A stretch of 64,000 bases of DNA from Phyllostachys edulis (lineage: Eukaryota > Streptophyta > Magnoliopsida > Poales > Poaceae), in contig CM070551.1 in NCBI GenBank assembly GCA_036346405.1, forward strand, positions 61,026,488 through 61,090,487, read 5' to 3'. Below the pieces are notes generated by a model. It was not told where the DNA came from and searched no databases. It was given only the letters and a program-made list of their open reading frames with translations. Both the position numbers and the translations under genes were made by a program. This document shows, in pieces, positions 60,250 through 64,000 of this stretch. How positions within the stretch are numbered: position 1 is the first letter of the stretch; each line of letters starts with the position of its first letter.

Positions 60250-61160
60250 TCCTCCCTTTCTTGAATTTGAGTCATCCTCGACTCAATCATTGTCTCCAAA
60301 TCATCACTTTCCTGCAAAAGGTTAGTAGCAACAGGAGACAAAGAAACATGCATATCTTCTAAAGGACACAAAGATTCTTTGCAAACCATAGTAGAGCATT
60401 CAGATTGATGTTGTTCCAAGTCAATGCAAGCATATTTTGTAGCTAACATAACAGGTGCTTTCAATTTAATTTCACTTGGAGTTATAATCTTATGATCATC
60501 TTTTGTGTTCTCCTTACTTGTTCTCTTAGTTCTTTCTAATTCATCCTTTAATATGGCAACAGGAGACATTGGAAGCAAAGTGATTTTCTTTTCTTTATAT
60601 GTGAAAGTATAATAATTAGATCTACCATGATGTTCAGTATATCTATCATATTGCCAAGGTCTACCTAATAATAATGAGCATGTTTGCATAGGTACGACAT
60701 CACAATCAACATAATCATGATATGATCCAATAGAAAAATGTACGCGCACAAGTTTAGTCACCTTCAACTTACCACAAGAATTCAACCATTGAATGTAGTA
60801 AGGATGAGGGTGTTGAGTTGTGGTCAAGCCAAGCTTCTCGACCATGTCTATGCTAGCAAGGTTGTTGCAACTTCCGCCATCAATAATGACTCTACATGAA
60901 CGTTCCTTGATGACGAACTTGGATTGAAACAAAGTGTGGCATTGATTTTGTTCAGCAAGTTCCATTTGAGCACTTAGCACACACTGAACAACTAGGTTTT
61001 GGTACTTGTCAGATGTCTCATGACCTAATTGTTCTTCCTCAGTTTCATCACCTATATTGTTAGTTGCAACCAACACATGTTCTTCCTCAATATCGCTAGC
61101 TGAAGTGTACTCACCATTGTCCTTGATAAGCAAAGCTCGCTGACTGGGACAATCGCGCAT
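59964..61160 (-). CDS. Gag C-terminus plus aspartic protease, reading into the LTR (398 aa)
   Basis: The frame opens upstream with a CCHC zinc knuckle (CHRCKGFGHFMRDC; the first ATG lies inside it) after an in-frame TGA at 61206-61208. It runs through an acidic linker (NGEYTSASDIEEE) to an aspartic protease with IIDGGSCNNLAS and LLLGRPW (residues ~85-185). Then comes a spacer, the polypurine tract coding for EREDDED, and an LTR-encoded Thr/Ser-rich tail with Tyr-Met repeats. The protease would cut Gag; there is no polymerase. The same protease is found in pieces in the outer CRM-like element. Apart from the one stop the frame is open for about 1.2 kb. Confidence 0.8.
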   Translation of the reverse strand: MRDCPSQRALLIKDNGEYTSASDIEEEHVLVATNNIGDETEEEQLGHETSDKYQNLVVQCVLSAQMELAEQNQCHTLFQSKFVIKERSCRVIIDGGSCNNLASIDMVEKLGLTTTQHPHPYYIQWLNSCGKLKVTKLVRVHFSIGSYHDYVDCDVVPMQTCSLLLGRPWQYDRYTEHHGRSNYYTFTYKEKKITLLPMSPVAILKDELERTKRTSKENTKDDHKIITPSEIKLKAPVMLATKYACIDLEQHQSECSTMVCKESLCPLEDMHVSLSPVATNLLQESDDLETMIESRMTQIQEREDDEDIKPKDATTASICCTASSTSTTSSPIGLSANAMPYYPIGSSYVYMPLCYVYMPWYYVYMPWCYCMCQARVQAGYVLVKAVRNQPDSTDFKRA

Positions 61161-61205
61161 GAAGTGTCCAAATCCTTTGCAACGGTGACATTGTACATCT
61201 TTGGA

Positions 61206-62350
61206 TCACCTTGTAGAAGCAACAGAAGAAGCACTTTTTGTGGGGACTTGTACCTTTGCTGATTTTCTTGCATCATGGACATGTATAGGAGTTGAAGGAG
61301 CAGTAGGGGGTTCACGGCCAGAGGTGGAGGAGGATGCCATGTGTTGTTGCTGCATTGGCTGACCTGCAAAAGTTCCTCCAATATTGCCCCTAGAGCGAGA
61401 TTGTCGACCCTGCACTTCTCTTTCAGCTTTTGCAAGCAAGATGAAACAAACGAGTGATACAATTGTATTATTTATAATCAAGTATGTCCTGAATTTCACG
61501 GTTTAATCCTCCCAAAAATCTAGCCATCTTAGCATTTTCAGTTTCTTCTAAACCACAACGCAACAAACCAGTTTGCAATTCTTGATAATAGTCCTCTACA
61601 GAACTACTACCTTGTCTTAAGCGCTGCAATTTATTAAGCAAATCACGTGAATAATATGACGGCACAAATCTAGCTCACATAGCTCTCTTCATAGCATCCC
61701 AAGTTCTAGGTATGTTTCGTTCATTACGGCAAAATTCATCCCACCAAATAGAAGCAAAATCTGTGAACTCACTAGTAGCAGCCCTAACCCTTTTATTGTC
61801 AGGAAATTCATGGCATGCAAATTTTTGGTCTACAACTAACTCCCATATGAGATAAGTATCGGGATCATATTTACCGGCAAAAGGAGGCATAGTGAATTTA
61901 ATTTTACCAAGTGAATCATTATGGTCACGTACCTCATGTTGATTTCTTCCCATACCTTGACGATTGTGACAAAACCGATGATTGTTGCGATCATTATGAA
62001 CATTGAATCCATCGGTTTCTGTATTAGCAATATATGGGTTCGCTTTATCTTCTACCTCATCGGCCCATGAGCTAGCAACGGATGGGTTACGGCGCGGTTG
62101 TGTAACACCGATAGCAGCGGGGGCGGCAACAGGAGGTGTAGCTCTCTCTAGCTACTCCACACGTGTAGCCATCGTAGCAAGTTTGTTATTGGTGCGATCT
62201 AGAACCCCCTTAATACGCTCCAAATGTTGATTCAGCAAGTGTGAAAAGCGCTGCATGATGTCTTTTGTGCAAGGCGTGAGAGGTGCATCTTCCTCAATGT
62301 TGGGCTTGCTATTCTCCCCTTGTGACCATGAACCTATCATTGTTAGTATC
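61206..62350 (-). pseudogene. Gag N-terminal and capsid part, broken
   Basis: Starts near 62333 with SWSQGENSKPNIEEDAPL, then the capsid blocks KIKFTMPPFAGKYDPDTYLIWE and FASIWWDEFCRNE (61900-61730), YYQELQTGLLRCGL and GLNREIQDILDYK (61600-61470) and a Ser/Arg-rich linker to 61206. Frames change at about 62155, 61675 and 61468. A TACTAAC branch-site-like motif (62342-62348) and an AG lie just before the coding start. Confidence 0.82.
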
Positions 62351-62364
62351 AAAGCAAAGAACAA

Positions 62365-63982
62365 ATCACAGTGTATATGTCCTTATGAACTATTATGTTC
62401 TAGAGTTTCACAAGTCACTCACACTCAAGCTTATACCCAGTTCTTACAAGTTCTTACTAATGCAGCAAGGAAGTGGTACAACCGGTGGCTGGTTCGTGAC
62501 ACTCTCACTTGTGATCAGCCTAACAATTGCGAGGAGCGGCACCTGCTAAGTTAGTAGGAAGTGGAGCTCGGAAGGCTAGTATGTAGCAAAGGAGTAGCAA
62601 TTGTTCAAATCAGTATGCAAAGTTGAAAAGCAGTTCAAAGTACTAGTCACAAGTGCTGGTCCTAGTCTAAACCAAGCCTAGCGAGAGTAAATCACAAGAA
62701 CGATTAGTAGTAACAACGGAAGGCTAGCACAAGAACTATCAAGACAAGCGAGCAATAGATGACTATGCCAAACTGAACAAGGAAAATAAGTCAAGAAAAG
62801 AGGTAGCTCTGAATTTTTTTCTTCTTCTCTTTCTTACTTTTTTTATTCTTCTGTCTTTCTCTTTTTTTTCTTCTCTTTCCTTTTCTTTTCTTTTTTTTCG
62901 GCTCTTTCCTTTTTTTATACCTCAGAAGCTAATTTAACCTGAATCAACCCCACGCGAGAGCAGCGGCGACTCGGGGCATCCCCCACGCGAGAGCAACATG
63001 CTCTGGCTCCTCGATGTGGCGGCGGCGTCTGCGGCGGCGTGGCGGCACGGAGGAGTGGAGTTCGAGGCGCTGCTCGGCGGCACGGGAGGAGCCGAGGCGC
63101 CGGGCGGCGGCGTCTTGCGGCGAGATGACCGGCAGCAGCGGGCGGCTTCGAACGGCGACGCAGCGGTGGTGCCGCCAGATCCGAGGCGAGATCGACAACA
63201 AATGGCGGCCCGAGAAGAATCCGAGCGGCGGCTTGGATGGCAGCGGCGGCGGCGGCGGCGGCCCTTGCAGCGGCAGAGCTTGAGGTGGCACCGGCTTGGG
63301 CAGCGGGTGCAAGCTTCAGCGGCGATGCTCTCCGAACAGCGGCGGCGTCCCGCAGCGGCGTTGGCAGCTCTCTGAAGTGGCACCGGATGGAGGCGGTGGC
63401 TCCCCCGAGCGACGGTAGAGGCCTACGCGTGGCGGGGGCGCTAGGTTGGATCCTTCCATGCGTTCGACGAAGACGGCGGCCGGAAAACCGATCTACTATT
63501 TTTTGTCTGCTGCCCTCGGTTTGGCTTGCGATGAAACACTGAAGAACCGAGGAAAACGGTGCGCCGCGCTTGCTGATCCCGCGCGCTGCGCTTGCTGATC
63601 CTGGCTCAACGGTCTCTGGCGTTGCTGGCGGTGCTTGGACCGAAGCCGACGTGGGCGTCGCTGGCGCCGAAGAAAAACCGAAGCCAACGCGTGACACTTG
63701 TGCTGTTGGACCTGTGCTGCTGGACGCTAGAATTGATCTTGGTGTTCGCGGCAGGGAGGAAGAATAGGACTAGATGATTTGTAAGAGATCCTAAACTAGA
63801 CCAATCTAGACAAGAAACCAGCACAAAGACTCGACGATGCAACGAAAATTCAACAACGCAAACTAAAAAGAAAAAAATTGCAAAGGCACATATTGGTTTG
63901 GACGATAAACTAAACCTATATTTTTTTATATTTTTTGTCGCTATTTGTACTGTAGGAAAAAAATTCTCACCGATAAACTGTA
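62365..63982 (-). other. Leader of the non-autonomous element, with a GC-rich ORF
   Basis: Between the primer-binding site and gag lie a pyrimidine-rich run (62812-62915 on the plus strand) and a very GC-rich block (62940-63700). On the minus strand a 260-codon ORF (63697-62915) covers it; it is rich in Ala, Arg and Pro and contains an Ala run coded by a GGC-type repeat near 63245. No domain is recognised. It may be a captured host fragment, a leader feature or chance in GC-rich DNA. Confidence 0.5.
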
Positions 63983-63994
63983 GCTCTGATACCA
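63983..63994 (-). promoter_or_regulatory. Primer-binding site of non-autonomous element
   Basis: Minus strand TGGTATCAGAGC, a perfect initiator-Met tRNA match, two bases after the LTR end ATCA (63997-64000). Confidence 0.9.
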
Positions 63995-64000
63995 CCTGAT

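Larger units (their letters stand above)
59277..64000 (-). mobile_element. CRM-like non-autonomous Gypsy element, partly outside the window
   Basis: On the minus strand: the start of the 5' LTR end (63997-64000), primer-binding site, long leader, gag, protease, then directly the polypurine tract and 3' LTR. Reverse transcriptase, RNase H and integrase are absent. The LTR start (TGATGAGGACATC), the polypurine tract and the reading through into the LTR all match the CRM-like element at 26796-46461. It inserted at AGTAT (59272-59276); the matching duplication should lie beyond 64000. Confidence 0.85.

Noticed and set aside
1..64000. CRISPR arrays, operons, bacterial-type signals, tRNA or rRNA genes
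   Set aside because: None seen; the DNA is plant nuclear and repeats are transposon or satellite type.

Overview
The window is plant nuclear DNA from a grass, most probably rice or a close relative. The basis is the kinds of transposable element present: Gypsy elements with a chromodomain-type tail or with pol running into the LTR, a grass-type Mutator element carrying a plant mobile domain gene, a plant L1-type LINE, and several short inverted-repeat MITEs. I recognise no ordinary host gene with confidence. Almost every coding trace belongs to a mobile element, and most are broken. Two CRM-like (centromeric-retrotransposon type) Gypsy elements and the depth of nesting suggest pericentromeric heterochromatin, but that is inference.

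Layout. Positions 1-2515 are a direct duplicate of 56756-59276; both carry the first part of a long Gypsy LTR (from 665 and 57457). 4417-8653 is a foldback element with arms of about 1.5 kb and arrays of a GGTCNGACC palindrome. 8657-9075 recurs at 16601-17045. 9131-12475 is a 5'-truncated LINE with a poly(A) tail and a 15-bp target duplication. 12632-21094 is a patchwork of MITEs, a Copia integrase fragment on the minus strand, GC-rich LTR-like sequence and one 57-codon ORF.

21105-51622 is the centrepiece: a Mutator-like element (MULE) with a perfect 10-bp target duplication and long inverted ends holding seven palindromes each at about 30-bp spacing. All its genes lie on the minus strand: a mudrA-type transposase (50511 to 47886), a plant mobile domain (PMD) gene (start 47543), and two GRF zinc-finger genes (start 24690 and 23255). 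The PMD gene is split by a CRM-like Gypsy element (26796-46461, duplication CAGCC). The left LTR of that element is split in turn by a 12-kb chromodomain-type Gypsy element (27020-38987, duplication ACAAG). Removing both inserts leaves a MULE of about 10.8 kb whose PMD frame reads through the join.

51788-55654 is a Copia element (duplication AATGC) that has lost its primer-binding site, gag and integrase. 59277 to the window end is a CRM-like element on the minus strand with gag and protease but no reverse transcriptase or integrase; its 5' LTR begins at 63997 and leaves the window.

The order of insertion is readable: MULE first, then the CRM-like element, then the long-LTR Gypsy. Many small indels fall at CAG/CTG sites in the repeats, so some frameshifts described here may be assembly errors rather than biology.
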